A stretch of DNA of 64,000 nt from Arctopsyche grandis (Eukaryota; Arthropoda; Insecta; Trichoptera; Hydropsychidae). The notes under the pieces were generated by a model. The model saw only the letters and a program-made list of their open reading frames with translations, had not been told where the DNA came from and did no database searches. Below are positions 13,326 through 29,160 of this stretch, one piece after another. Made by a program: the position numbers and the translations under genes. The stretch's first letter is position 1; each line of letters begins with the position of its first letter. The stretch lies in contig NC_135360.1 in the NCBI RefSeq assembly GCF_051622035.1, positions 16,248,501 through 16,312,500 of the forward strand, written 5' to 3'.

Positions 13326-13993
13326 TATTAACACTTCCCGCACTGGCAGTGTCTTCATATTTTATGTATTCCTCATCAAAACCTCTATGATTAGAATTAT
13401 GCTATTACTAAATAAAATCATTGATCAATATCAACAGAAATAATTATTTTCACGGGAAGCCCCTTATACATGTGCTTCATAGATGCAAAAGAGGGGAATT
13501 CAGTACGCGCCGCCCTCAACGGTCAGTGTGAGAATGGTATCCGCCTTGGAATGCTTCGGCCATCTTAGTTTTCATTTCTTGTACTTATTATATAGTATTT
13601 GACGTTATATACTTGATAAAATGATTTCTATGGCTAATTACAATAATTAACCTCGCAGATTTTGCATTATTTTAACTTTAAACACACATTTATAACTAGA
13701 CCCTTGGAATCCAGTACAGTGGCTAGCGGATTTTTATAAATCCAATAAAAATCAGTCTCCTTCTCCCGCCCTCTCCTCAATTTCTCATTAATTCGTTGTA
13801 TATAGAATGCGTTGATTGTTGTTAAATACGCTTACCTACATTTTTAGAATATGTTTGACCTTAGATATCGTTATTGTAATGTGCTTAGAATTGTTCAAGA
13901 ACTATGTATAAAGTTGACCATAGGTACCAGTTTGAGGCAACCAACCGATCATCACCTACATATAGTATGTTTAAATATGTATAAATAAATAAG

Positions 13994-14400
13994 CCAGTAG
14001 CATGGCTCGGTGGTTGGGCTTTTGCCTAGCACCGAGAGGCACCGGGTTCGATCCCGTGAGTTGACCTCGATTGAAAAAAAATTATTCTGAGTATATATCT
14101 AATGCTGCTGGTCATACTTGGATATTTGTGACTCCAGGTCGATCGTTTCTAATCAGAGTTTGCCAATTTTTCTGATTTCATTGTTGAAACGGTTCCTCGA
14201 TTAAATTGGCTAAAAACCTTCCTACCTACTATGTCACCACTATTTGAGTATGATTAATGTACAATAAAATTTATTTACAAGTTAAAATTCATAGATGTCT
14301 CGTTAATTTCGAATTTTCAGTGGTAAAAATGGTACATTGTTTGTAATTGGCCACGAAGGCGCAATGGGGTTTACCTGTTAGGCTTTCCTGGTATATATGT
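13994..14400 (+). repeat. tRNA-derived SINE, full-length copy
   Basis: The head carries CCAGTAGCATGGCTCGGTGG (box A region) and GGTTCGATCCC (box B). The body carries TTGTGACTCCAGGTCGATCG and CAGAGTTTGCCAATTT, then CTACCTACTATGTCACC. The tail is GGGGTTTACCTGTTAGGC with TTTCCTGGTATA and an A-rich end. The same ordered blocks recur at 21996, 35763, 40870 and, on the minus strand, 57509. Confidence 0.8.
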
Positions 14401-17400
14401 ATATAATAAAAATAAAAAAATAAATAATACACATGTATTCATAAAAGCCTTATATTTCAAACAATAATTGCAATAATCTCTAATCGCGTTTGAATGATAA
14501 ACCTTGCTCGATATATTTGAATGCTTTATTGATCTCCTAATATTATACTGTAATGGTATTATTTTTAATGCATAGTATGTGTTATTCAGCACTAATGTAT
14601 CATCATACTATGTACATTTCCATCGATTCAATGCACGCTTTTCCTTTTAAAAAAAAAATCGATCCAAAGTAAAAATGTACAGCTTACATGATAATTAATG
14701 GCGGACACATGTACAATGTATCGATTCAGGGGAAGAATAGTAAATCAACGAAAAATTGTACCTTTTTATTCCCCCGTTTATTTTGTTTTCAGTGTCACGT
14801 TTTAATTTATGGAAAAACCGAAATCGAAAAAGTATCAATACACGCGATTTAATTTATTTTCCACAATTGAATTTATACGATATTCCGAAAACAGAGAGAA
14901 ATATTTTTTTTCATTCGCTTAAATTATTAAAGGTCGAAGCATAAAAAGGTGTTTCAATATTTATAATAATCTGAAATCAAAGAAAAAGAGGGTCACAAAC
15001 GAAGACAACGCCCTCGAAGATTTTCCCCGTTACACGACTACCGCCGGAAAAACAAATTTCGGAAGCTCCCTTTGAAGTGAGGCAAAAAACAAAGTTTTCC
15101 AATCTGCCATTATTGAAAATTTATTCTTCGAATGTTCTATTATACTCGAGATTTTCGTTTTTTTTTCCCAGCTGCCTCAAACTTCCCGCACTCTTTTTTG
15201 CGTTAGGTATTATTTCTTGAAAAGCGTAAATAAGGACTTAAAACGAAAATACTTCCGTCAGATAATATAACTTCCCTTAATGGCACGTTATAAATAATTT
15301 TCGGTTGCGGGAATTTCATCGCCGTTTAGATAAAGGCTAATGAATGTATTAATTAACTTTTGTATACCTTAAGCGTTAACGATGAGACGAAAATGGAAAG
15401 GGGGGAAGAGAAAGACAATCTAGCATTTTAATAAATTTAAAGTGATTAAATAAATTTGCTCGGTTGAACTCCTGAAGTGAAGATTTGTGGCTAAAGTCAG
15501 ATACAACCAAAACTTTTTTTCTAACGATAGCAAAAATATCTCAACATCCAATCCGTTCAAAGGATAATAAAAATCCACTTGCGTATTTTCAAAGACGTAA
15601 GCTTTATTCTTCATTTTTATTATGCCCAAAACTTACGAAAAATACCACATTTATTCAACTATCCTACCGCTCTTATAATATGTAAGTACATATGTAGATT
15701 AAGACACCCACTGAATATTAAGGAGGAAATAATTCTATAATTTTAATTTCATTGATCAAACCAAAATCGTATTGAAAATCATGTTTATTAGCAACCCCAA
15801 TTTCGCATTCAATATACCCACATAATATAATATGTACAGCCAAGCATATACACTTTCAATAAAGACAACAAAACTAATCAAACACATCCTAGAAACATCG
15901 AGTTGTTTAATTAGATAATTAAAAATTTTAACATCAGACTCACTTTCGCAAGGTAAATGTTTATTGTTTTAAAATTCACTTTGTGTCCATAATTTATCCC
16001 GAGGACCGGCGAATAATTGAAAAGGTTAAACGCTTTAATATTTATTAGATACGATATTGAAATTATACGAAAGCCACGTTACGTGCACACCGAAAACGAT
16101 CGATACAATCAAACGAATTCACTATAGAATTAAACATACACACACGGCGACAATCCCCATGAATTTTTTACAAGCTTGGAATAGTCCAAACCTCATAGAT
16201 TTAATTCAATTCCCGAAATCTTAAATATTTTATAACATCCATTTTCCGCTCAGAAAGATACAGGTATACATTGTATCTGCTCGCTTGTATAACCTTCGTT
16301 GTCTATCCGCAAGTCGAAACGTTCTAAATTAGAACTGGAGAGCGCAAACTTCGAGATAAATTCGGATTGAATTTCAGTCGAACTTCGTATTACCTCCCCC
16401 AAAATGAATATTAGATACAGTGTTGTTTGTATTTTTGAAAACACAACCGTCGTCTAATGATCTGTATAAATTACACAATAAAATCTGTCCCTTTTGACTG
16501 AAAATAAATACAGACGGCATCGTTAAACAAGTTTGCTTTCGGCGATCTTTGTTCGCGCTTTTCTCATTCTCTGTATAATAATCATTAATTCCTTTAAAAT
16601 ATAACACATGTATGTATGTACATATGTACATACATACACATACAACTAGTACGACATTGTTTCCGTAAAGGTTCATTTATACGAGTACAGGTCAAACCAA
16701 AGGGAACGTAAACAGCGGTAGGAAAAAAATCTTTAGTAGATTCTTTAGTAGGTATGGACACAACAGCAGCATCCGACACGATCTGCATATTATACAGCAG
16801 CAAATGTCACCGTAACGTATCAAGCAGAAACAGTTTTTTGGCCACTGGAAAATTCACGCATTACGTAGCGTCATAGTGGCTAATGCACTCGTACTAACGA
16901 AAGAGCTGCCATGTGCATATGAATATTTTCTGAAAAATCATATTGTCATAAGTCATAAGTGTCGAAAACAGGCGGTGCTTTATAGTATGAATAGAAGTAG
17001 TCTTTTCCGTGCAGTGCTGTGTCGAGGTGCTGACGTGCAGTATTGGATAATATAAATGGATATTAACTCTTAATTTATTTAAATACATTATAAATCTATG
17101 TTGTACGTCTCACATTGTAAAATAAACTAATATCATATTCACGATAAGGAATTTTTGTATTCAATTTTGAGATAAAATCCGCTTAACGTTTAAAAATGAA
17201 TTCCACTGAAGAATTCTCATTTACGTTAGATTGTGTAAAATCAGTGAAACTTGAAATTTAAACGTACGTGTTCCGCAAATAAATCGTAAGCGTACCCAAA
17301 AACTTGCCATTAAAATAAATTAAATGTTCACTGATACCCTTAAACTTGATATCACATAACAAAATACGCAAATGTAATTTTTTATACATACATATTATAT

Positions 17401-17404
17401 AATA
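14401..17404. other. AT-rich non-coding DNA
   Basis: No exon with splice signals and no repeat family member of more than about 100 bases was recognised. Only short TA- and TACATA-rich tracts and isolated short open frames are present. Confidence 0.45.
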
Positions 17405-17545
17405 GTAATTTTACTCGGCTTCGCACGGTATTTGTTATAAAAACCGCTTAAATATGGCCTATCTAATAGTAAACATTCATTCATTTTTTATTAAATTTAT
17501 TTGAACCGAAAAAAGTAATATTTAACGACAGCCAATCAGAAATGA
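17405..17545. repeat. ACCGGAAGT-family end fragment
   Basis: The block CTCGGCTTCGCACGGTATTT is followed by AAACCGCTTAAATATGGCC, TAATAGTAAACATTCATTC and TTTATTAAATTTATTTGAA. The same order occurs at 42990-43080 and, in reverse, at 26385-26463 and 31465-31585. The transposon class is not decided here. Confidence 0.65.
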
Positions 17546-17579
17546 ATTACACATACAGAACGAATGGTTTTTTTTATAA

Positions 17580-17955
17580 AAGGAACCGGAACTGAAAAAA
17601 TAATCCTGATCCAGAACTGAAAAAGGAATCCGGGTCCGGAACTGAAAAATAAATTGGGATCCGGGACTAAAACTGAATTCCTGATCCGGAACTAAAACAT
17701 GAATCTGGATCCTGAACTGAAAAAGGAATGGGGATTAGAAACTGAAACAGGAATCTGGATCCAGAATTTAAAAAGGAATTGGGATCCGGAACTGAAACAG
17801 GAATCTGGATCCGGAACTGAAAAAGGAATGGGGATCCAGAATTGAAATAGCTATCCGGAACCGGAACTGGAACTGAAAAAGGAATCCGCGTACGGAACCA
17901 ATTAAAGAATCCGGAGCAGGAACTGAAAAAGAAATCTAAATCGAAAACGGATTCA
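17580..17955. repeat. 24-bp minisatellite (GGATCCGGAACTGAAAAAGG)
   Basis: About fifteen degenerate copies of a roughly 24-base unit run in tandem, with core GATCCGGAACTGAAAAAGGA. Because 24 is divisible by three, the minus strand reads open as an 8-residue Pro/Ser/Phe repeat for much of the array. I take that as a by-product of the period, not as a gene. The array abuts the TTTATAAAAGGAACCGG end of the preceding repeat fragment. Confidence 0.9.
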
Positions 17956-18096
17956 AAATCAATATCGACATCGTCATCAGAGAAAATTATATATTTTTTC
18001 GATAACGTCGCGGATTCTACTACCAAAACCTTACATTGAATCTTACAAAGTCTCTTTCGAAATTATATATTAGATGTATGTTAATATGTATATATG

Positions 18097-21995
<3,899 letters not shown>

Positions 21996-22275
21996 CCAGC
22001 AGTATGGCTCAGTGGTTGCATTTATGTTTAGCACCAAGAGATTATTGGGTTCGATCCCGGAATAATCATTAATATTGCTGGTTTGACTTGGATATTTGTG
22101 ACTCCAAGTCGATCGTTTCGTATCAGAGTTTGCCAATTTTATCTGATCATTGTTAAAATGGTTCCTCAAAATTGGCAAACAAATCATCCTACCTGCTGTC
22201 ACAAATTTTCTGTATTTAATGTAAAACAATTTGTAAAAATGTATGTACAAGTCTAAATCCATAGATATCTCAATG
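21996..22275 (+). repeat. tRNA-derived SINE copy
   Basis: CCAGCAGTATGGCTCAGTGG and box B GGTTCGATCCC form the head. The body has TTGTGACTCCAAGTCGATCG and CAGAGTTTGCCAATTT. The 3-prime TTCCTGGTATA tail is missing, so this copy is truncated or diverged at its end. The long minus-strand open frame across it is not a gene. Confidence 0.75.
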
Positions 22276-23752
22276 GATTTATTAATTAATTGTTAATTTC
22301 GTGTTCTTCAGCCTCTCGAAACACTAAGTGAAGTGATAGCAATATATTAATGTTAAGTGATAGCAATATATTAATATAACCTTAATTGGCATTAAACTCC
22401 TCTGACCTAGTGCACATTCCAATGTACATTAACTTTATTGCTTTTGTTATTGAAGCTATTTTCAATATATTTTTTCCGGTACCTTTTATTTATTTATTTA
22501 ATTACGTTATACATATATCATAATGTACAACATATTATTTCGTTGAGTTTTGTCAGTGTTGTCATATAGCGTACGAGAATAATGTTATATGGCAATTCGT
22601 GCACGATGTTACTTTGCAATTACCGTTGCTATGAAAAAGTCAGAAACATAACATGCTGTATTTTCCACAACAAAAAATCGGAAAAACACAAAAAAATATT
22701 TTTCATGCCTCTTTAATGTATATATGTATGTATATGTACAAACATACATAGGTACTAAATAAAAGAATTTCAGAAAAAAAATCTACAATAAATAAAAATT
22801 CAGGAATGAGGAGGTTAATGTCTTATTTAAATCCACGTGGCCAACGATTAACACGTAACCAGCGACTAATATTTTCTATTTCACAATTTCATCACACATA
22901 ATTGTAACATATAAAGGCAAACGTTGTAAGATTGGCAGAAGTAACAACAAATTTCAACCATTCTTCATTTCGTTTAGATTGGCAATAGAAAGAACGATAT
23001 GAAATTTCTATTTAAACGATTATTTTTTTATATTTCGCGCAACCGATTGGCGTCGATGAATTCAAATTATTAATTTCATATCGATCGCTTTTAAATTTTA
23101 AAATTTGAGCTTGAGATTTTTTTTATATATTATAAAATATTAAATACGCTAATGAATAGTATATTATTATAAAAATTCAGTTTGGATAATGTTAGGTTAT
23201 TAAATCAAATATAATTTTTTTAAAATACCTTTATTTTAACGATCTTTATAGGCATGTCAAAGCTACATACATATGTACTTATTGTAATATGTATGTAAAG
23301 GTTTTAAATTAGAGACTTCAAAATATTTTTTTTGCAATTCTTATATATTTTATAATTAACTAAATTTGATTGAGTAAAATAAATGAGAGTTTTCATATGA
23401 TTTAAAAAATATCAACATATAATAGAAATGCTATGGACTACATCTATTCACATAAAATAAATAAAGCACTAATAAATAATATGATACTTCCTTTAGCATA
23501 ATATTTTGACGACCCTAACGTTTAGCCATTTGAGCCTTTAAAGTTCCAACCAATCACAGACCGATTTTGAGGGCTAAGGTAAACTAAACGATTTTATATA
23601 AAATGTATCCAATATTCAAAACCGCTTTGGCGAAATTTAAATTTTCTCAACCGTTATTGGATAAATTCATTCACATAGTTTGTATTACTCAACATCCTAC
23701 ATTTTTCGAACGAAAAAAAATCAGTACAAAATACAAAGTTTTACAAATATTT
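22276..23752. other. AT-rich non-coding DNA 3-prime of the receptor gene
   Basis: No coding region or repeat family was recognised. Microsatellite patches of the TACATACATATG type lie near 22720 and 23270. Confidence 0.45.
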
Positions 23753-25333
23753 TTATTCTTTTCTTTCTGTGTCTAAATCATCTTGCTTTTGAAATTGTAT
23801 CAATATTACTAAGTACGTCGTTACTGCTGCCGTTACCTGAAATGTAACAAATTGTATTTAATTTTTTTATGGAAACTTCAAATTGTATTTAATATAATTA
23901 AAATAATTACGCTAGCGATAAGAGGACGATCCAAGTTGCAAACTCCTAAAGCGGTAAAATTTGGAGTCCTGTGTAGAAGTTGTCGAGAAAACAATTCTAA
24001 ACGCCTTAGTATACTGTTGCTAGTTTCCCAATGTCCCAGCATTTCACCCACTATATCTCCAGTCTTTGCCGCCTAAGAAGATTATTTTTATTTACTTCAA
24101 AAATATCATTAGTCATAGCAATTGTTAAATAACATACCTCATTTTTCGTCCTGTGACAAGGTTCTACCAAGAGTAGAAGTCGTAAAGCATGCGCAGTACA
24201 CCATAAAAACTGGAGCACAAGATAATGAGGACGATGTGCCCCACCTAACAAGTTTACAAAACAACTTGAAAACCACATAGATTTATGTCATCGATTCATA
24301 AATTCCATATACGTATAATACGAGGGAACATATGATTTGTTTGCACACCTCGGCGTACAGAGATTCTATCGCAGTCACGATTTGTATGGCCGATGAATAT
24401 CGACGTTGTTGTTTATGTGTAAGTTTTCAAGTCCATTTTTATTTTTAAGCTCAATTTCTGATATACATATGTTTGTATATTACACTAAATATATTTAAAT
24501 TTAAAAATTCATACCCATCTCTAGTATCAAGAAATACGGTGTGACAATCAAGTGGAGCAAAGTGCTGATTAATATAATGAGAACAGGAAGTCCAAAACTT
24601 GCGTCGACTTCGCGAGCTGCTGCACACAATGTGCCATGCAATTCAGAAAGACGTCTTATGCATTCGGCCGGCTCTTGAGATGTTAGTTTGTTCTCATCTG
24701 TTAAAAATTACATTGTAACTATTGTGAAGATTTAATATGCTTCTATTGAGTTATCTATATGAGACCTGCGATTAGACCCAAAGAATCAACGAGAGCTCCA
24801 AACTTCTTCGGACCACCTATTCCAGATGGTCGAACTTTGATGGTAAAAACTTCTTTCGTTTTCTGCAACCGATCTGTCGGCTCTGAAAAATATTGATATC
24901 GTTTATTTATTTAATAATTAAAATACGTATATTCTTCATTTAAACATACCTCTAATGAGTGATAATTTTCTACCAGTTTCAGTCAAAACGTCGTTCAATC
25001 TTTTCAGTCGAAGATATATGGAATGTGCCGTGAAAGCAAATTGCACTTCAAGCATAACGACAACATAATACAACAAATAAAATGCCAAATAGTTTTGGAG
25101 CAAGAAATCTGAAATTTGAATATTTTCTACTTGAATAAATAACATCATACATGTAAATATGTAAGTCTTGAAGTGAAATTCTCACATTGCATATTCTTCA
25201 ATTTAGCTTGATTGGCGTACAAACTGAAGTCGTCGATTAGTAAACTCGTCCAGGCTACTAAAATAGCTACAATAACCAAACAAGAGTTCCTCTCTTGAGA
25301 GTGTATCACTTTGAAGCCGAGACTGTTGTCGAC
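23753..25333 (-). CDS. Insect gustatory receptor, 5-prime incomplete
   Basis: Seven exons on the minus strand: 25186-25333, 24950-25108, 24766-24882, 24515-24697, 24138-24244, 23911-24072 and 23753-23836. Each junction has GT/AG ends and the phases agree throughout (0,1,1,1,1,0,0), giving 319 residues and a TAA stop. Hydrophobic segments at about 16-35, 52-75, 178-200, 210-230 and 293-306 correspond to TM3-TM7 of the 7tm_7 family. The pattern FTALGVCNLDRPL (277-289) followed by TYLVILIQF (299-307) is the family's C-terminal signature; ELHGTLCAA..VDASFG (160-177) precedes TM5 as usual. Family members run about 370-450 residues, so the N-terminus and TM1-TM2 are missing; the first kept exon starts in phase 0 after an acceptor, so upstream exons are expected above 25333, but none is convincing. 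The gene should act as a ligand-gated chemosensory channel in sensory neurons. The subfamily (sugar, bitter, CO2, Gr28/Gr43-like) is not resolved. Confidence 0.9.
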
Positions 25334-26384
25334 CTGAAAGTTATACAGTTCAATCAATAGCTTTGAAATGAAATTTTAAAATAATACAGGAGACTTGTAG
25401 CTAAAATGAGCATCCATCGATTCAAATTTGGATTATTTTTAAGTATGACGGATAAATTTATATCCGCCTACGAACAAAATTTTTGTAGCTTATATTTTAA
25501 GTTGGACTTAAAAGATTTGGTACTTTACAAATTTGAAAGTTGATAAGCCGTTGCTGGAGTCGACTTTTTAAATCACAACTTTCTGTATGAATTTCTTAGT
25601 GAAGAAAATTGAAAGTTTATAAAAGAATATATTAGATTTCCCGAAGATAAAAAAGTAATATTAAAAACAAACGCAATATTTAAGCTCATATTAAAAACAC
25701 ATTTAAATTTCTACTAAGATATACATACACAATTCAAACTTTTTCACTACACACCGTTATGTATTATACTAGTGTTGTGCATGGTTATGGCATATTAAGC
25801 TATTTTAGCTGTGACGCACATATGTACATATGTATGTCAAATCAAAATGAGCGTTATCTTACACAGACACACACAGAATAACGCTATTATATATATGATA
25901 ATCAAATTTTTAATATAAGACGAAAAATCATCGAACCTAACCTAATAATATTAAACACATTTGTACATGTATACATATATATTATAGATTCAGATCTTAT
26001 TTATCCTACTTGATAAAAAAAAACGTGCATTTTAGAATTATAATACTAAAAAATATGGAAATATACATATATGTATGTAGTCAGTATTGGCCGTACGCAA
26101 TTGAAATTATAACAAATGAATAATTCAAACATTTCAATTGAAGTGAAAAAATGTCATTTGTATTAAATAGGTACATGAAAATGAGGAATCGTATGAAAAA
26201 GGGAAAAAAAACCCATAGCCTTTAAAAACCCAACGAATTCTGGTAGATTTCAAGCTCAGATATTGATTTTTTGATGTGTAAATCTAATATAAAATTTTTA
26301 AAGAGACTTTGTAAGTATGTAATGTTGGTTGGTAACATCGAAAACAAATCAAAGTTTCTACGACGACGATTCGATATATATTTT
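25334..26384. other. Probable first intron of the receptor or upstream DNA
   Basis: A receptor exon upstream of 25333 is required by phase and length, but this AT-rich block shows no open minus-strand stretch with TM1/TM2 character and a donor. The missing exon may lie further away or be too diverged to see. Confidence 0.35.
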
Positions 26385-26463
26385 TTTTCGATTCAAATAA
26401 ATTTAATAAAAAAACAAATGCATATTTACTATTAGATTCGCCATTTTTAAGCAGTTTATATTG
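26385..26463 (-). repeat. ACCGGAAGT-family end fragment
   Basis: Reverse-orientation blocks AAATAAATTTAATAAAAAAA, ACTATTAGATTCGCCAT and AAGCAGTTTATATT match the 17405 and 42990 copies. It ends directly against the composite element that starts at about 26465. Confidence 0.55.
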
Positions 26464-26464
26464 G

Positions 26465-26856
26465 GTGACCGTCACCGCACCGAATGTTAAAAAGTCGAAA
26501 ATGTTCGTTTACCATGCATACGTATGAAAAACGGTTAGTATACATATCAGTGGCGTGCGGTAAAAGTCTCTCTTCCCCCGTCGTACATCCTCACTTAATT
26601 TGCGCGAGCAGGATACAACAGAAACAAGAGGAACAGGCTTTTCCTCCCGAATCCTGCGCGCGCACATTTAACAAGGCTGTATGACAAAAAGAGAGATAAT
26701 TTCACCGCATGCCACTCATTTATATTATATATACATAGTACCGTTTACCATGCACCCGTTTGTTATCTTGTGACTTAGGATCTTTCGATTTTCGATCTTT
26801 GCCTTCCTATATTTGCTTTTTCAGGCTTTTCACTTTCGATCCCGTGAGATAGACCC
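26465..26856. mobile_element. Composite TIR element with inner fold-back, copy B
   Basis: It starts GGTGACCGTCACCGCACCGA and carries the same internal order as 7446-7792: CGAAAATGTTCGTTTACCAT, the CAGTGGCGTGCGG element (26548-26716), then CCATGCACC, TCTTTCGATTTTCGATCTTT and TATTTGCTTTTTCA. The fold-back core is longer here than in copy A, with extra sequence ending in GGATACAACAGAAACAAGAG. Confidence 0.65.
26548..26716. mobile_element. CAGTGGCGTGCGG fold-back MITE, copy B
   Basis: The left end is CAGTGGCGTGCGGTAAAA. The right end is TTTCACCGCATGCCACTC, with the last base changed. Internal arms GTCGTACATCCTCACTTAAT and CGCGCACATTTAACAAGGCT are partly complementary, so the transcript would fold. 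Confidence 0.7.
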
Positions 26857-28140
26857 GTAGGTACATACATACATATGTATATACAAATAATAAAGAGATT
26901 TCAATAAAAAAAAAACAACTCAAATAAACGGTCTATTAAATTTTACACTACTAAATATCAATGAGAAAAAAATGGTATTCTCTATTACGGTATTTGCCCA
27001 CATTGTGAAACACACCATTCTACGTAGCGGAAGCGAGTAGTCGACTACGACTACCCGACAAGTACCTATTTAATTGCTAATTCAATACTTGCCGTTGCCA
27101 ACAATTTGAGCACACGTAGAATCCTACGACCACGTGCTGGAGCCCCATATACACCGACAGCTGATGTTGTGATGACAGCTAGAACATCACAAGAACCGAC
27201 AACCCTAGCTGTCATACTGCGCATACGCACCGACTCAGTGGGTCCAGTGCGTAACTCGCGTGCTAGCCCTAACAAGCTGAAACAGACTGCAATACAAAAC
27301 AAAAAAAAATATTTCAAGATATACAATTAAACATTTATTGCATGTGAGTTGCATGAGTATCGATTATATCTACATATATAAAACAACTTCTACATATATT
27401 TCTAGCTAAAATTTCACAGCTGATTAATGGGAATTGTGTATTGTTGTTCTCAATGCCAAATTAACTGAAATTAGGAAGAGACTGTTCGTTTTTTCGCTCC
27501 ATTTCATTCATAAAAGCATACAATCCAATAATTTTCCTTTCAATTGGTCATACTTCTCAGAACAATGTCTTTCAAAGTGTCACTGTAGCCAATTATCTGC
27601 TGGGTGAAAACTTCTGTAATGGTAAGAACACACTCTAAAGTGCGGCACGGAACGTGCACGTGAACTCCAGCAGTGAAAGGTGTATCTTTACACCACAGGG
27701 ATTAATCATACCGAGGTCGCATGCGCATATGCAATTCGTATGATCTTATTATTTCGACAAGTTTTTCCTACATTTCTTCAAATATAAGAATCACCGTTAT
27801 CGATCACTATAAAGCCAATGTCTATACAATGATAAAATATCACTATTTTATCATTGTATAGACATAGATCATAGCGAGGGATGCGACAGTACAGACTTAG
27901 CGTACCAGAATACGTCTAGCGCTTTATTTTACATTTGCAAAACTATGTATTTAAAAAAAACGCGGGTCGTCTGCCTCTTTGTATATCTTCACCATAACAT
28001 TCATCTACATTTCTAACCCCACTCATTTTTACTAGCCTCCTCTTACTTCATTCTTATTTCGTTCACTTGTCTCACTTATGGTCTTTCTTTCACCCGCTTA
28101 CACTTGGGTACCACTCAGTGGTGGCTCATCCATATGAGCT
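26857..28140. other. Non-coding, with a GC-rich patch and a perfect hairpin
   Basis: 27060-27300 is GC-richer. It reads open on the minus strand for 86 codons, beginning with a hydrophobic stretch, but lacks any recognised domain and is open on the plus strand too. A perfect hairpin lies at 27818-27865. No gene is supported. Confidence 0.4.
27818..27865. repeat. Perfect 22-bp hairpin
   Basis: ATGTCTATACAATGATAAAA at the start of the left arm is matched exactly by the complement ending at 27865, with a 4-base loop (27840-27843). The arms are 22 bases each. Confidence 0.9.
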
Positions 28141-28266
28141 GCGGCCTTCAGGCTTTCCAGTAAAGTAAAATTTGATATTTTTAGAAGTTCGTTTTTAGAA
28201 TTGGCAATGCTTTTTTCAGCGACTGTCAATTTGACAGCTGGTAGCTGATTTGTGCTCAATTTGGTT

Positions 28267-28620
28267 TGCCATTTTACTATATGTATATTTACGCCAGAAC
28301 AACGCTTGAAAATTGTGTAAATTTATTTCTAAAATCGCGGTTCAGTTCGCGAAACTTACCTTGCGCTACGTCCATTTTACGGGCTTGAATTGGCCTCCAA
28401 GATCGTTTGATTTAACACCTTTGGATTATTTTCTGTGGTGATATATGCAATCGCTAGCCTACGCCAATAAACCAGATACAATGGACGACTTGGAAGCCTT
28501 CGCCACGTTATTGCCGATATACGGCTCCAACTGCTTGAAGAAACGGTCGAAAATTTGCCTTCCAGATTGCGCTTTATTTTCCAGTTTGCTCGATATCATA
28601 TTTAATCACTAATGGCACAA
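28267..28620 (+). pseudogene. Internally deleted mariner-type transposase
   Basis: Around 28292-28385 the plus strand reads TPEQRLKIV, then after a stop NRGSVRETYLALRPFYG, which is the N-terminal helix-turn-helix region of a mariner-type transposase. It passes straight into WPPRSFDLTPLDYFLW and YANKPDTMDDLEA, the C-terminal end of the same family. The catalytic centre between them is deleted, and several stops and frameshifts are present. The copy is dead. I could not fix its terminal inverted repeats. Confidence 0.75.
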
Positions 28621-29160
28621 AATTATATTCCAATAAAACTAATACCATGGCCATTACTACGATTTTTATGTATTTTATTTCATTTTAAAGTCCTCTAAAA
28701 AAACGCCTTTACATACACATGCTATATTTGTTTGCATTTGGTCACTAGTATGGTCAACGAGCAACCACAACCCAATTCATCTCTGCAGCCCCGCCACTGT
28801 GAATTCTCACGAGCCACCCTAGCACTTCTTTCTTCCACCTCTCGTCTATTCTTCTAACTACATACATACATACATGCATATGTGATCTTTTTAATCTCTT
28901 CATTCACTCGGGTATGACAGCTACCCTCACCATACTAATAACTCATGTGTTCCGTTTCTGGTATGCCGAACATAAAGCTTTCCATAATTATTTAAGTGCA
29001 CTGGACTTTAGCCCTTTGAGTGCTGACGTCTTTTATGTTTAAAGCCAGCCACGCTGAAAATTTCGCCAAAATTTCCAACTAAAATTATTTAACAATAGAA
29101 AGCAGGTATAAAAATTGTAGCTAATCCAAACAAACCCTAGATAGATAACTTCCGCCGAGG
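28621..29160. other. Non-coding spacer between two dead transposons
   Basis: Nothing coding is recognised. CAGTGGTGGC near 28118 and CCGCCACTG near 28791 could be worn inverted ends of an element enclosing the mariner fragment, but they lack a matching target duplication. Confidence 0.35.

Noticed and set aside
13994..14070. A tRNA gene with box A and box B
   Set aside because: The sequence after box B does not complete an acceptor stem and the same head recurs with a shared SINE body.
17667..18026. 119-codon minus-strand ORF with 8-residue repeats
   Set aside because: It arises from a 24-base minisatellite; there is no start context, splice signal or known domain.
28118..28799. CAGTGGTGGC...CCGCCACTG as ends of a hAT around the mariner fragment
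   Set aside because: The inverted ends match over only about nine bases and no 8-base duplication is present.
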